Origin: a virus
DNA length: 53,039 bases
Strand: one strand, 5' to 3'
IMG/VR virus record: IMGVR_UViG_3300021379_002077
Span: 1-53,039 of that record
Each line of letters starts with the position of its first letter. Within the stretch, counting starts at the first letter, position 1. The notes under the pieces were generated by a model. That model was given only the letters and a program-made list of their open reading frames with translations, was not told where the DNA came from and did not search any database. The position numbers and the translations under genes were made by a program. Shown piece by piece: positions 43,358-49,676 of the stretch.

Positions 43358-44158
43358 ATGCAAAGAGTTCTAGTCACTGGAAGTGAAGGCTTCATAGGCA
43401 AAAACTTGTGTCCATATCTTTCTAAAAGGGGTATTGAGGTTGTAGAATACGATATTAAATTTGGTGGATCTCTTCCTGCTTTAAATGGAATTGATGCAGT
43501 TATTCATCTTGGGGCTAATTCAAGCACTACCGAAACTGATTTAAAAAAGATTTTAAATGAGAATTTTATCTTCTCTGGCACACTTTATCAATTGTGTGCT
43601 AATATGGGAATTAAATTCCAATATTCTAGTAGTGCTTCTGTTTATGGTTTAGCGGAAACCTTTAATGAGGATCAGTTCTGTGTTCCTCTAAGTCCATATG
43701 CTTATAGCAAGTATATGTTTGATAACTGGCTTCTAAATGAGAAGCATCCATACCAAGGGTTTAGGTATTTCAATGTGTATGGTCCACATGAGGAGCATAA
43801 AGGAGATCAAGCAAGCCCAATTACTAAATTCATTAAACAAATTCAAGAAAATGGTGAGATCAAAGTATTTAGGACCAAAGCAAGCAGAGACTTCGTGCAT
43901 GTTGAAGACGTTTGTGAAGTTCATTACCGTATGCTTCACCATGACGATTCTGGTATCTTCAATGTTGGCACTGGCAATTCCGTATCTTTTAAAGCTATCG
44001 CTGACAAAATGGCAGAAAACTCTGGTGCGAAAGTAAAACAGATTGCAATGCCAGAGAAGCTAAAAGGACAATATCAAAAGTTTACTCAAGCAGATATTAC
44101 AAAGCTCACTTCTGTGATTGGAGAGATTGAGTGGAAACAGGTTTTAGAGTGTATATAA
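43358..44158 (+). CDS. NAD-dependent epimerase, HldD (ADP-heptose epimerase)-like
   Basis: 266 residues. N-terminal GSEGFIG nucleotide-binding motif, HLGANSSTTETDLKKILNEN, the catalytic SSSASVYG and YAYSKYMF (Tyr-x3-Lys), then GFRYFNVYGPHEEHKGDQAS and ASRDFVHVEDV. The GANSSTTE and FNVYGPxExHKG segments are characteristic of ADP-L-glycero-D-manno-heptose 6-epimerase (HldD/RfaD). It would supply heptose for LPS-like glycan. It is shorter than HldD (about 310). A partner heptosyltransferase-like (GT9) protein is encoded at 14443-17282. Confidence 0.85.
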   Translation: MQRVLVTGSEGFIGKNLCPYLSKRGIEVVEYDIKFGGSLPALNGIDAVIHLGANSSTTETDLKKILNENFIFSGTLYQLCANMGIKFQYSSSASVYGLAETFNEDQFCVPLSPYAYSKYMFDNWLLNEKHPYQGFRYFNVYGPHEEHKGDQASPITKFIKQIQENGEIKVFRTKASRDFVHVEDVCEVHYRMLHHDDSGIFNVGTGNSVSFKAIADKMAENSGAKVKQIAMPEKLKGQYQKFTQADITKLTSVIGEIEWKQVLECI

Positions 44159-44165
44159 TAAAGCA
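44149..44165 (+). promoter_or_regulatory. Candidate phage promoter motif before the spanin genes
   Basis: GTGTATATAATAAAGCA precedes the ATG at 44166, with GTGTA 17 nt upstream and a TATAAT inside it (44154-44159). It overlaps the end of the HldD-like gene, so lysis genes may have their own start. Confidence 0.4.
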
Positions 44166-44462
44166 ATGATGTCCTTAATTAAAACTCTTGCTCAAAGTTT
44201 GAAGCTTTACCTTGCTTTAAGGAATAAGTTAGCATTCTTTGAAATAACAGAAAAACATAACAAAAAGAAAAATGAACTTATCGAAGAAATTGAAAGGTTA
44301 CGTGCTATTGGCGACAATGACTCCAATGATCGGGCTGACTTCCTGCGGGGGCAGCTCAGAACCCAAAACGACCAGTTTAAACATATATCAGCCGTCTTCC
44401 TTGAAGCTGAAGGCGGGTCAAGCGATTCAGACTCAGGAGGGGATTTACACTCCTCAAAGTGA
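44166..44462 (+). CDS. Inner-membrane spanin candidate (Rz-like)
   Basis: 98 residues. The N-terminal 30 residues (SLIKTLAQSLKLYLALRN) are hydrophobic to amphipathic, followed by a charged helix KKKNELIEEIERLRAIGDND and DRADFLRGQL. The C-terminus is Gly/Ser/Asp-rich. The layout resembles Rz, an inner-membrane helix plus coiled coil that meets an outer-membrane partner to fuse the membranes in lysis. Another gene is nested in a different frame inside it, as in Rz/Rz1. A clear single transmembrane helix is not obvious, so the call is moderate. Confidence 0.6.
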   Translation: MMSLIKTLAQSLKLYLALRNKLAFFEITEKHNKKKNELIEEIERLRAIGDNDSNDRADFLRGQLRTQNDQFKHISAVFLEAEGGSSDSDSGGDLHSSK

Positions 44463-44523
44463 CGAGGTTTGGCATTCAGATGCTCGTTACAGAAAGATTG
44501 AGCGAGAGCTTTATAATCAGTAA
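44272..44523 (+). CDS. Outer-membrane spanin candidate, lipoprotein (Rz1-like)
   Basis: 83 residues. N-terminal signal KKLKGYVLLATMTPMIGLTS and lipobox LTSC with Cys25, so the mature protein would be a lipid-anchored outer-membrane lipoprotein. After the Cys come GGSSEPKT and a short polar domain. It begins in a different frame within the 98-residue ORF and runs past its stop, the usual Rz/Rz1 layout. Together they would disrupt the outer membrane at lysis. Confidence 0.75.
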   Translation: MNLSKKLKGYVLLATMTPMIGLTSCGGSSEPKTTSLNIYQPSSLKLKAGQAIQTQEGIYTPQSDEVWHSDARYRKIERELYNQ

Positions 44524-44524
44524 T

Positions 44525-44552
44525 AAAAAAGCCCCTCTTTCGAGGGGCTTTT
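44525..44552. terminator. Bidirectional rho-independent terminator
   Basis: GCCCCTC (44531-44537) pairs with GAGGGGC (44542-44548), four-base loop TTTC, flanked by A-run on the left and T-run on the right. It sits between the rightward spanin genes and the convergent leftward outer-membrane protein gene and can serve both. Confidence 0.9.
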
Positions 44553-44581
44553 CATTTCATGAATAAGGTTATCCACTAACC

Positions 44582-45256
44582 TTAAAAGGTATAATTGAAA
44601 GCTACAGCGTAGCCCCAAGATCCATCGAGTGAACCAGCACCATCTGCGTCATTGTCTTTGAAGGCAGTTTTAGCAGAGATTGAGCGTCCAGCTCCAAGGT
44701 CATAAGAAACGGTAACTCCAGCTTCGATAGCGGTGTATTCGTCAGCAAAGTTAGTTTCAACGAATGGCACGAAAACAAGACCTTCTTGAATCAACTCAAA
44801 TCCTTTTGAAAGGCCAAGTTGAAGTCCAAGGAGATTGTCTCCACCAACTTCAGTCCAAGCTGCTGCACTAAGATCAACATATCCAAGAGGATATACAGTT
44901 CCAAGTGAAATAAGATCAAATCCACCCCAAGTAGAGTCAAGTTGACTGTAGCTAAGGTCTGCAACAAGATCTTGTCCAAGGACATTCACAGAACGAGCAT
45001 ATGAAAGAGAAAGATCAGTATCAGTTCCTCCTCCATCTACATCGTAAACGCCAACTGAAACAGCAACATTACCACCAGCTGCTTCTGTAGAAACAAAAAC
45101 ATCTGCTGAGATAGAGTCTTCGCGAAGGATGAGTCCTTGGCTAAGAGTTGAAGTGCTGAACTTAAGTCCAGCTTCAGCGTCAAGTCCATTAAGGATTGAG
45201 GCGTTTGTTGTGCTAATAAAAGCACCCATCAGTAGTGTAAGAATAGTATTCTTCAT
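44582..45256 (-). CDS. Outer-membrane beta-barrel protein with signal peptide
   Basis: 224 residues. Signal peptide MKNTILTLLMGAFISTTNAS, then alternating beta strands (e.g. GLKFSTSTLSQGLI, VSVGVYDVDGGGTDTDLSLS) and a C-terminal strand ending AVAFNYTF. A terminal Phe with aromatic residues before it is the usual BAM recognition pattern. Small barrels of this kind are known as phage morons (for example lambda Lom) and host porin-like proteins. It faces away from the lysis genes, in the same leftward direction as the PEP-CTERM-like protein. Possible role in host-surface change. Confidence 0.8.
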   Translation of the reverse strand: MKNTILTLLMGAFISTTNASILNGLDAEAGLKFSTSTLSQGLILREDSISADVFVSTEAAGGNVAVSVGVYDVDGGGTDTDLSLSYARSVNVLGQDLVADLSYSQLDSTWGGFDLISLGTVYPLGYVDLSAAAWTEVGGDNLLGLQLGLSKGFELIQEGLVFVPFVETNFADEYTAIEAGVTVSYDLGAGRSISAKTAFKDNDADGAGSLDGSWGYAVAFNYTF

Positions 45257-45301
45257 ACGTGTTATATTTTGCTTAGTTTATGTAGAAAAGTCAACTAGAA
45301 A

Positions 45302-46033
45302 TTAATATCTTCTTCTTCTCTGCAAAAGTAGCAAGCAACCTAAACCGCCAAACAAAGAAGAGCTGAGTTCTGGGGCAGCAGCTAATTCTAATTCAACTCC
45401 ATTACCAAGAATAAGTTCTTGTGGCACAACTTCATCAAAAACAAAGTTATCCATTCCATAACAGAAAGCAGAATATTCAGCTTGAACCCACTCACCAGTT
45501 TCCCATTGAGCTAAGTCACGAATAACGACTTTATCAACATTGTCGAAAGATTCTGGAAGGAATACGTCTTGATAATCTCCACCCCAGTCATCACTAGGTA
45601 ACATATATTCTTCTGTTACAGCGACTCCTTCAAGCCATCCTTGGATAGCGATAATTTCTGTTCCAGTTGCTGCTCCACCACCGATTTCAGTATTAGAAGT
45701 CATGTGGAAGAACTGGAGATCAAATGGTACATTGTTTTCGCGAGAAATCTCAATTGCAGAGATTGCGGTCCAGTGGCCATGGATTACATCATCTCCAGCT
45801 CCATAGTAGTTTCCTACAGTTTGGAAGCTGTAGTCGTTAACAGGAGAAACGTAATTTAGGATAACAGTTCCTTCTTGGTAGCTAACAATATTAGAGTTCT
45901 GTGACTGAGTGTTTGTTACAAATTCAGTTCCATCTGGGCTAATTGCAGTTCCACCAGTAAAGGTTACAATAGCAGCTTCTGCGAAAGAAGACAAAGCTAT
46001 TAATGGCAGTAGTAGAGGTATTAGTTTGTTCAT
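45302..46033 (-). CDS. Secreted protein with PEP-CTERM-like sorting signal
   Basis: 243 residues. N-terminal signal peptide (MNKLIPLLLPLIALSSFAEA) and a C-terminal sorting tail: APELSSS, a hydrophobic stretch LFGGLGCLLLL, then RRRR before the last Tyr. This is the layout of PEP-CTERM proteins processed by exosortase, with PEL in place of PEP. The mature part is strand-rich, with Gly/Asp and GTEIIAIQGW. An exosortase must come from the host, as none is in the window. It starts inside the stop of the preceding small membrane gene (ATGA at 46033-46030). Confidence 0.85.
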   Translation of the reverse strand: MNKLIPLLLPLIALSSFAEAAIVTFTGGTAISPDGTEFVTNTQSQNSNIVSYQEGTVILNYVSPVNDYSFQTVGNYYGAGDDVIHGHWTAISAIEISRENNVPFDLQFFHMTSNTEIGGGAATGTEIIAIQGWLEGVAVTEEYMLPSDDWGGDYQDVFLPESFDNVDKVVIRDLAQWETGEWVQAEYSAFCYGMDNFVFDEVVPQELILGNGVELELAAAPELSSSLFGGLGCLLLLQRRRRY

Positions 46034-46224
46034 TTATTTTTCTTTTTTAGTAGATAGTCTTTTATTTTCGTTAAATTGCCAGTCAACTTACCAAGCAGTC
46101 TGCCTAGTTTACTGTCTTCTGGGACAATATAAGAAAGTGTTCCAATGAGGCCCATAACTGAGATAATAAACTCAGGCATTGAGGACATATATGGGGCCAA
46201 GATTTTATCGAATATTTCTTCCAT
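46030..46224 (-). CDS. Small membrane protein (possible holin or envelope factor)
   Basis: 64 residues. One hydrophobic segment FIISVMGLIGTLSYIV (about residues 18-34) between a short acidic N-terminus and a basic C-terminus (KLTKIKDYLLKKKNK reads as KIKDYLLKKKNK). The shape fits a single-span holin-like or antiholin-like protein, but it could equally be a small envelope protein. Its stop overlaps the start of the PEP-CTERM-like gene as ATGA, suggesting joint expression. Confidence 0.6.
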   Translation of the reverse strand: MEEIFDKILAPYMSSMPEFIISVMGLIGTLSYIVPEDSKLGRLLGKLTGNLTKIKDYLLKKKNK

Positions 46225-46226
46225 TA

Positions 46227-47120
46227 CTAGTCTCCTACACTTGTTACTTGAGGATCATCTTTAACCTCTTCGTAATCGATTCGGTTCTTTGTTTCCTCTT
46301 TAGGTTCTGTTTTTGTTGTGTCATCTCCACCTTCTCCATCAGGAGTTTGCGCTGTTGTGTCGCCACCTTCAGTGCCACCTCCGTCTCCTCCTTCAGTGCC
46401 ACCTTCAGTTCCAACTCCGTCTCCTCCTTCAGCACTAGCATCTGTATTGGTTCCTTCGACATCGCCATATCCTTTTTCGGCATACTCGATAATTGTTTCA
46501 AAAGCAGTTACTCCAATTAATGCTTCTGAATATGAATTAAATTTAGAAAAAACTCCATATTGCTGCTCTGTTACTACAGCAATCTCCATTCCTTCAGTCC
46601 CTGCTGTTTTAGCTTGGAAGTAAGCTCCACTACCAATTGACATTACTCCAGCAGTTCCAATTGCAGCTACTTTGTTTACAGATTCTTGAACAAATGTTGT
46701 TACTGCGCTTGTTAAGCTTGGTGTTGCTGCGGCTGCGGTTTGAGTTGTTGCAGCCATTACTCCACCTCCAGCTACAGTCTTTGTTGCTTTCTTTAATAAT
46801 TCTTTATTATTCTCAGCAATCTCATTTAATTTTTCTAAAGTTGATGTTTCTGGAGCTTCTGCTTTTACCTCTTGCTCTTCTCCTTCAACTTTTTCAGTTT
46901 CTTCTGTAACCTCTTCGGTAGCTTCTTCGTCTTCTACTTCAGCCCCACATTCTTCACAAACACACTTTTGACTTTCTAAGTGTTTAATTCTTTGAAGTAA
47001 TGCCCAAGCAGTTTCTCTAGCATGGCGATCCAAGTCAGAGATAAGCTCACTGTCTTCTGGATTGCAATACTTTAAAGCGAAATCTTCTGCTTCCGCAAGA
47101 TCTTTGCTATTTTCCCCCAT
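46227..47120 (-). CDS. Low-complexity acidic/Gly-rich protein with hydrophobic centre
   Basis: 297 residues from the ATG at 47120 (MGENSKDLAEAEDFALKYCN); an upstream in-frame GTG at 47138 coincides with the GTGTA motif, so the ATG is preferred. After a helical start comes CVCEECG (possible metal site), then a Glu/Val-rich acidic linker, then two Ala/Gly-rich hydrophobic stretches (about residues 130-185) that might enter a membrane, and finally repeats of GGDG and GTEGG. Function unknown. It starts a leftward unit with the small membrane protein two bases downstream. Confidence 0.6.
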   Translation of the reverse strand: MGENSKDLAEAEDFALKYCNPEDSELISDLDRHARETAWALLQRIKHLESQKCVCEECGAEVEDEEATEEVTEETEKVEGEEQEVKAEAPETSTLEKLNEIAENNKELLKKATKTVAGGGVMAATTQTAAAATPSLTSAVTTFVQESVNKVAAIGTAGVMSIGSGAYFQAKTAGTEGMEIAVVTEQQYGVFSKFNSYSEALIGVTAFETIIEYAEKGYGDVEGTNTDASAEGGDGVGTEGGTEGGDGGGTEGGDTTAQTPDGEGGDDTTKTEPKEETKNRIDYEEVKDDPQVTSVGD

Positions 47121-47130
47121 GTATAAAAAT

Positions 47131-47142
47131 AGATACACAAAA
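47131..47142 (-). promoter_or_regulatory. Candidate phage promoter motif, leftward
   Basis: On the minus strand TTTTGTGTATCT occurs with GTGTA starting at 47138, 18 nt before the ATG at 47120. It mirrors the rightward motif at 47155 in the same short divergent gap, so both directions seem to carry the element. Confidence 0.35.
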
Positions 47143-47154
47143 TTTTCTTTTTGG

Positions 47155-47170
47155 GTGTAAATTAAGGGGA
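47155..47170 (+). promoter_or_regulatory. Candidate phage promoter motif and ribosome site before holin gene
   Basis: GTGTAAATTAAGGGGA precedes the ATG at 47171, with GTGTA 16 nt upstream. AAGGGGA is a clear Shine-Dalgarno, one of few in this window. Confidence 0.45.
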
Positions 47171-47485
47171 ATGGATTTCAAAAATTTGATCAGGGAGTTT
47201 TTAAGTGGAGGTTGGGTTATCCCTGTGATTGGTGCAGCTGGAATGGTTGCACGTATGCTGACATATAAAGGAGAATATTCTTGTAGAACATTTTGGAGAA
47301 ATGTTATAGCTGCTGCTATCCTTTCTGGAATCCTATGGTTTGTTTTAAAAGATGCGCCTATTAGCGATTTTATAAAAGCTATTTCTTATGGTGTAGTTGG
47401 AGTAGTAGCACCAGAAATTATTAATGGTATTATTGCTTTAGCTAAAAAGTTTGAGAAGAATCCTGATAAATTCTTAAAAAAGTAA
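47171..47485 (+). CDS. Holin-like membrane protein
   Basis: 104 residues with three hydrophobic segments: WVIPVIGAAGMVARML (about 15-30), NVIAAAILSGILWFVL (about 44-59) and ISYGVVGVVAPEIINGII (about 71-88), then a basic tail KKFEKNPDKFLKK. Size and layout match LydA-like phage holins. Holins trigger lysis by forming holes in the inner membrane. It faces the opposite direction to the envelope cassette and is near the spanin pair. No endolysin is recognised in the window. Confidence 0.72.
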   Translation: MDFKNLIREFLSGGWVIPVIGAAGMVARMLTYKGEYSCRTFWRNVIAAAILSGILWFVLKDAPISDFIKAISYGVVGVVAPEIINGIIALAKKFEKNPDKFLKK

Positions 47486-47490
47486 TAAAT

Positions 47491-47507
47491 TAGTGTAACA
47501 TAAAGCA
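47491..47507 (+). promoter_or_regulatory. Candidate phage promoter motif
   Basis: TAGTGTAACATAAAGCA precedes the ATG at 47508, with GTGTA 15 nt upstream. AGTGTAAC is also found before the last gene of the window (52098-52105) and, as GTGTAAC, at 49641. Confidence 0.4.
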
Positions 47508-47855
47508 ATGGCTGGGACAAAATACGATATTATTATTGAGCAGGGAGCTTGTCTTGATATCCCAATGACTCTTACGGACGATTCTGATACTCCGTATGAT
47601 CTTAGAACAGATGCAGTTTATTTAACTGGAGTTATCTATCGTGATTATGACCAAGCTGTTCAAGCTACTTTTACTTACACCGAAACTGATGCTGAAAATG
47701 GCGGTGCAAAAATGTCTCTAAGTAGTGCAGATACTCAGGCTATGGAGCCAGCTTATAGTTCCTATGATATATTTTTAATTAAATCAGATGGTTGCGTTGA
47801 TCGGTTGTTATATGGAACGGCAACTATTAGCGGAACTGCAACTCCTCTTCCATGA
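47508..47855 (+). CDS. Baseplate/fibre-type structural protein, BppU-like start
   Basis: 115 residues. The start YDIIIEQGACLDIPMTLTDD then TPYDLRT recalls N-terminal domains of tail-fibre and BppU-like baseplate proteins (EQGxxxxxxxTxxDxxGxPxDLT). The rest is strand-rich. It overlaps the fibre gene downstream by four bases, so the two are probably made together, perhaps linking the fibre to the particle. Confidence 0.65.
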   Translation: MAGTKYDIIIEQGACLDIPMTLTDDSDTPYDLRTDAVYLTGVIYRDYDQAVQATFTYTETDAENGGAKMSLSSADTQAMEPAYSSYDIFLIKSDGCVDRLLYGTATISGTATPLP

Positions 47856-49078
47856 GCATTAATGTAACGGTAACAGAAACTCCAAATGTAGACCTGACGA
47901 TAGCTTCATCGACAGGTATTAATGTTGGTGTTGGAGGCACTTCACACAATTCTCTTGTTGGTATCCAAGGTGGTGCTTCTGGTGAGTATTACCACCTTAC
48001 TTTAGAGCAATACAATCAAATTGGCGGTAATCCAGATGCATTTGTAAATATTACTGGAGAAGAAACAATCTCTGGTGTTAAAACTTTTGCTTCTGGTTTA
48101 ATTATTTCTGCTGATACAGAAGATATTGTTCTTACTGGTAATTTAATTGATGGTGATAGGAAATTATTTATTGATGCAGAGTCATTAATTGTTGGTGATT
48201 TTAACTCTGTTAACTCTCTTTACTCAGCTGTTATTCTTGGTAGTGGCAACCAGATTTATGGTGACTATGATATTATTGCTGGTGGTGAATTAAACACAAT
48301 TACTGGTGATGATTATTCTGTTATCATTGGTGGTCGTTCAAATTTAATTCAAGATGGTGGCCTTGGTTATAACACAATTAATGGAGGAACTTCTCACTCT
48401 ATTAGACAATCAAATGCTTCTCTTGTTGATGGTGGTTATGATAACGATATTTTAGGAGCTTCGAATGCTGTTGTTGTTGGTGGCCAAAGTAATAATATTA
48501 CAAGTGGGACAATTGCTCCAGATCATTCCATTATTCTTGGTGGTGAGAATAATACTATTGAAGATGCTAGTAACGCTATTGTTGTCGGAGGAACAAACAA
48601 CTATGCTAGTGGCTCATACTCTACGGTAATTGCTGGAAGACAAGGAAGGGCTATTCATGATGGAGCTACTGTTTTGGCTGATGGTAAAGTTGGAAGAGTA
48701 AAGAACTCTGTTTCTGAGCATAGTTTGACTATTGATTTTGCTAGTGGAGTTACAATGCCGACTGGTAATTTAGCAGTTACTCAGGATATTACAATGGGTG
48801 GAGAAACTGTTGCTACTAGAACTTGGGTTGAAGATAGGGATTTAGGTCAGAGATTCGATACTTCACTTGCTTCTGGCATTGAAGAAACTGGGATCTTATT
48901 CCCAACTTCATTTAGTGCGGCTCCATTAGTTCAATGTGAACTTCAATTACCAGATGGAGGAGAAAGAACCTACTTTACAGCAGTAAGAAATGTAACAACT
49001 ACTGGATTCTTCGTAGAATTTTCAGATAATATTGGTGCAGGATATACATTACAAACAAGAGCAATCCCGAATACATAA
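47852..49078 (+). CDS. Tail fibre/adhesin with YadA-like repeats and lectin-like tip
   Basis: 408 residues. Repeats of the kind VIIGGRSN, VVVGGQSNNITSG, ILGGENNTIEDA and VVGGTNNYASG occupy about residues 125-270, as in YadA-head beta rolls of trimeric adhesins. The C-terminal 80 residues (SGIEETGILFPTSFSAAPLV then FVEFSDNIGAGYT) look like an H-type lectin or fibre-tip domain, with the motif of repeated beta strands. It is likely a receptor-binding fibre. It overlaps its neighbours by four bases and one base and is similar in style to 17886-18971. Confidence 0.75.
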   Translation: MSINVTVTETPNVDLTIASSTGINVGVGGTSHNSLVGIQGGASGEYYHLTLEQYNQIGGNPDAFVNITGEETISGVKTFASGLIISADTEDIVLTGNLIDGDRKLFIDAESLIVGDFNSVNSLYSAVILGSGNQIYGDYDIIAGGELNTITGDDYSVIIGGRSNLIQDGGLGYNTINGGTSHSIRQSNASLVDGGYDNDILGASNAVVVGGQSNNITSGTIAPDHSIILGGENNTIEDASNAIVVGGTNNYASGSYSTVIAGRQGRAIHDGATVLADGKVGRVKNSVSEHSLTIDFASGVTMPTGNLAVTQDITMGGETVATRTWVEDRDLGQRFDTSLASGIEETGILFPTSFSAAPLVQCELQLPDGGERTYFTAVRNVTTTGFFVEFSDNIGAGYTLQTRAIPNT

Positions 49079-49617
49079 TGGCATTAGAAGTAAAATTAAA
49101 AAATTTAGTAGTCGAGACTCTCAATACAGAGAATGTCTCTAAAGCTATTTTTGGAGAAGGATTAGGTAATTCAAATTTAAATTCTCAGCAGAGTCAGTTT
49201 ATTATCTCTAATGGTTTTTTCTCTACCGCAGGAGATGCTCAGACTTGTTTATTTTTACTTCGTGGTCATTCAACAGATGCTTCTGAAACTGAATTATTTT
49301 TAGATGGATCTAGTGCGAGATTTATTTTAGAAGACAATACTTCTTACTTTTTTAGCTGCCAGTTTATAGCACGATCAGATAATGGTGATAGTGCAGTTAT
49401 GCATGTTAATGGTGGGGCTAAAAGGGGTTCCAGTGCTAATTCTGTAGAAATATTAGGACAACCTCATAATCACATTATTCATGATGGAATAGGCGTTGGT
49501 GACGTTCAGTTTGGAGTAAGTGCATCAAATGGTTCTTTAAAATTTTTTGCTACTGGTAAAGAATCTACTAATATCCGCTGGTTAGGAAAAGTTGATTTGA
49601 CTCAATTGAAATATTAA
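49078..49617 (+). CDS. Fibre-associated structural protein
   Basis: 179 residues. GDAQTCLFLLRGHSTDASET and LFLDGSSARFILEDNTSYFF are typical of a beta-rich domain found in many phage fibre or head-decoration proteins (GDaQxsxxxLRg pattern). No enzyme motif. It starts in the stop codon of the fibre gene, so translation is coupled. A weak hairpin AACTAG/CTAGTT follows at 49645-49662. Confidence 0.68.
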   Translation: MALEVKLKNLVVETLNTENVSKAIFGEGLGNSNLNSQQSQFIISNGFFSTAGDAQTCLFLLRGHSTDASETELFLDGSSARFILEDNTSYFFSCQFIARSDNGDSAVMHVNGGAKRGSSANSVEILGQPHNHIIHDGIGVGDVQFGVSASNGSLKFFATGKESTNIRWLGKVDLTQLKY

Positions 49618-49640
49618 AAGTTTCTGATTTGCCATTTGTT

Positions 49641-49676
49641 GTGTAACTAGAATCAACTAGTTATTTTTAATACACC
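49641..49676 (+). promoter_or_regulatory. Candidate promoter motif with weak hairpin
   Basis: GTGTAAC at 49641-49647 lies 36 nt before the ATG of the large fibre gene. AACTAG (49645-49650) can pair with CTAGTT (49657-49662), followed by A and a short T-run, which is at best a weak terminator. Confidence 0.3.

Noticed and set aside
43733-44036. Overlapping ORFs on both strands within the HldD-like gene
   Set aside because: The HldD-like frame holds clear family motifs across the whole stretch, so these are shadows.
46370-46440. Short repeated units that could look like a CRISPR array
   Set aside because: They are irregular, in-frame coding repeats with no constant repeat or spacer length.
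46318-46623. Rightward Pro/Ser-rich ORF over the low-complexity gene
   Set aside because: It is the complement of Gly/Asp repeats of the leftward gene; Ser-Pro-Pro strings are the expected shadow of GGDG codons.
46637-46909. Leu-rich rightward ORF over the same gene
   Set aside because: Leu/Gln-only composition is the usual shadow of the Ala/Glu/Lys-rich coding strand; no start signal.
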